Source of the DNA: an uncultured Flavobacteriaceae bacterium
GTDB lineage: Bacteria > Bacteroidota > Bacteroidia > Flavobacteriales > Flavobacteriaceae
Direction: 5' to 3'
Assembly (NCBI GenBank): GCA_937901915.1
Contig: CALGUD010000114.1
Span: forward strand, 1-33,070
DNA: 33,070 bases
Part shown: positions 32,600 through 33,070 of the stretch, piece after piece
Layout of the letters: each line of letters opens with the position of its first letter
Numbering within the stretch: the stretch's first letter is position 1
Translations under genes and position numbers: made by a program
The notes under the pieces: generated by a model
Told to the model about the DNA's origin: nothing
Databases searched by the model: none
The model's input: the letters and a program-made list of their open reading frames with translations, nothing else

Positions 32600-33070
32600 A
32601 ACAAAGTAATTATACATGCAAAAAAAGGGATCAAGCGCAAAAGTTGTGGGTGAATTGAAAATAGAATGAGATCTTTGCGGAAAAATACTCAGCATTGGAA
32701 TTATCATTAGATTTATTACAGTTTATATTACCTGAATTGTTAGTAACACACTTTGACTTAGTTTCCCATAAAACGGAAGTAGAAACGCTTCATTTGTATT
32801 TTGAAGAAAAAAAAGATATCCCTAAAGAAGAAAAACATCGCATTTTAATAGCCCATGGTTTTCATAAAGAGATTGTCGTCCAAGACTTCCCATTACGTGG
32901 AAAGTCTGTATACCTTCACGTTAAGCGACGCCGTTGGCTTGATAAGGACACTAACGCAATAGTGCAAAGAGACTGGAATTTGGTAGCACAGGGAACTCGT
33001 ATGACAAAAGAGTTCGCTGCTTTTTTAAAAGAAATTAGTCGATACTAAAACTTCTGACTGCCATACCATA
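32600..33070 (+). mobile_element. ISAon1-type insertion sequence, left part (boundary approximate)
   Basis: The element is recognised from its first ORF. The left inverted repeat is not identifiable without the right end, so the start near 32600 is a guess based on where the remnant frame stops. The rest lies beyond the window. Confidence 0.6.
32695..33048 (+). CDS. ISAon1-family transposase, N-terminal region protein
   Basis: This 117-residue protein matches the pattern I know for the N-terminal ORF of ISAon1-type transposases in Bacteroidota: LDLLQFILPELLVTHFDL, then LHLYFEEK, then HGFHKEIVVQDFPLRGKSVY and RDWNLVAQGTRMTKEFAAFL. In these elements the catalytic DDE part is usually in a second frame, which would begin past the contig end. 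The start codon is TTG at 32695; a stop lies 33 nt upstream in frame and no ATG fits. Confidence 0.85.
   Translation: MELSLDLLQFILPELLVTHFDLVSHKTEVETLHLYFEEKKDIPKEEKHRILIAHGFHKEIVVQDFPLRGKSVYLHVKRRRWLDKDTNAIVQRDWNLVAQGTRMTKEFAAFLKEISRY

Noticed and set aside
1..33070. tRNA, rRNA or riboswitch
   Set aside because: None of the intergenic regions showed a cloverleaf, a conserved rRNA stretch or a riboswitch core that I could recognise by eye; a covariance-model scan would settle this.

Overview
The window looks like a draft-assembly contig from a low-GC member of the Bacteroidota, most likely class Flavobacteriia. The evidence is the gene set (DUF1573, a hybrid Cache histidine kinase with a LytTR regulator, the rsfS-ftsH-LUD-cdsA-psd-ACBP run, an ISAon1-type transposase), several Bacteroidota-type -7 boxes (TAnnTTTG), and lipoprotein signals. 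The left end is not genomic. Bases 6-39 are an Illumina TruSeq adapter, so the contig starts at about base 40, inside a gene. The right end stops inside an insertion sequence, a common place for assemblies to break.

Layout. (i) 40-5857, minus strand: a truncated carboxypeptidase-regulatory-like protein, then a four-gene molybdenum hydroxylase operon made of a 2Fe-2S subunit, a Tat-exported molybdopterin subunit, an XdhC-type maturation factor and a MobA/MocA-like nucleotidyltransferase. (ii) 6287-11587: an OmpA-type lipoprotein with a clear terminator, a cation:proton antiporter followed by a DUF202 protein (minus strand), and a class A penicillin-binding protein. (iii) 11588-14868: a mosaic accessory block. 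It contains an esterase lipoprotein, an unfamiliar 259-residue protein and a PIN-domain toxin gene broken by one in-frame TAA. The block is flanked by perfect 54-bp direct repeats that duplicate the -7 box, start codon and first six codons of the kinase gene that follows. The spacers inside it carry three related REP-like palindromes and short-period (7 and 8 bp) degenerate arrays. (iv) 14869-21506: a hybrid histidine kinase that converges on, and overlaps, a LytTR response regulator. Next comes a lipoprotein of the vanadium haloperoxidase/PAP2 type, a DoxX-like membrane protein and an outer-membrane barrel. (v) 21618-32219: core genes, namely NUDIX hydrolase and pyrE head-to-head with overlapping start codons, an SRPBCC protein, birA, rsfS, ftsH, a LUD protein, cdsA, psd, an acyl-CoA-binding protein, valS and a DUF1573 protein. 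(vi) 32220-33070: a terminator, a 66-codon remnant of an unidentified minus-strand gene, and the start of the ISAon1-type element that may have interrupted it.

How the genes fit together. The molybdenum operon encodes both the enzyme and its cofactor-maturation helpers. The ftsH-cdsA-psd-ACBP run joins membrane proteolysis to phospholipid synthesis. The kinase/regulator pair sits beside the haloperoxidase cluster, but nothing in the sequence proves that it controls it. The most unusual part is the 3.1-kb block at 11735-14885. It appears to have been placed between the PBP gene and the kinase gene, with duplication of the kinase promoter, so that the duplicated promoter now faces the esterase gene. 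It also carries a probable toxin-antitoxin-like pair with an unusually large partner protein.
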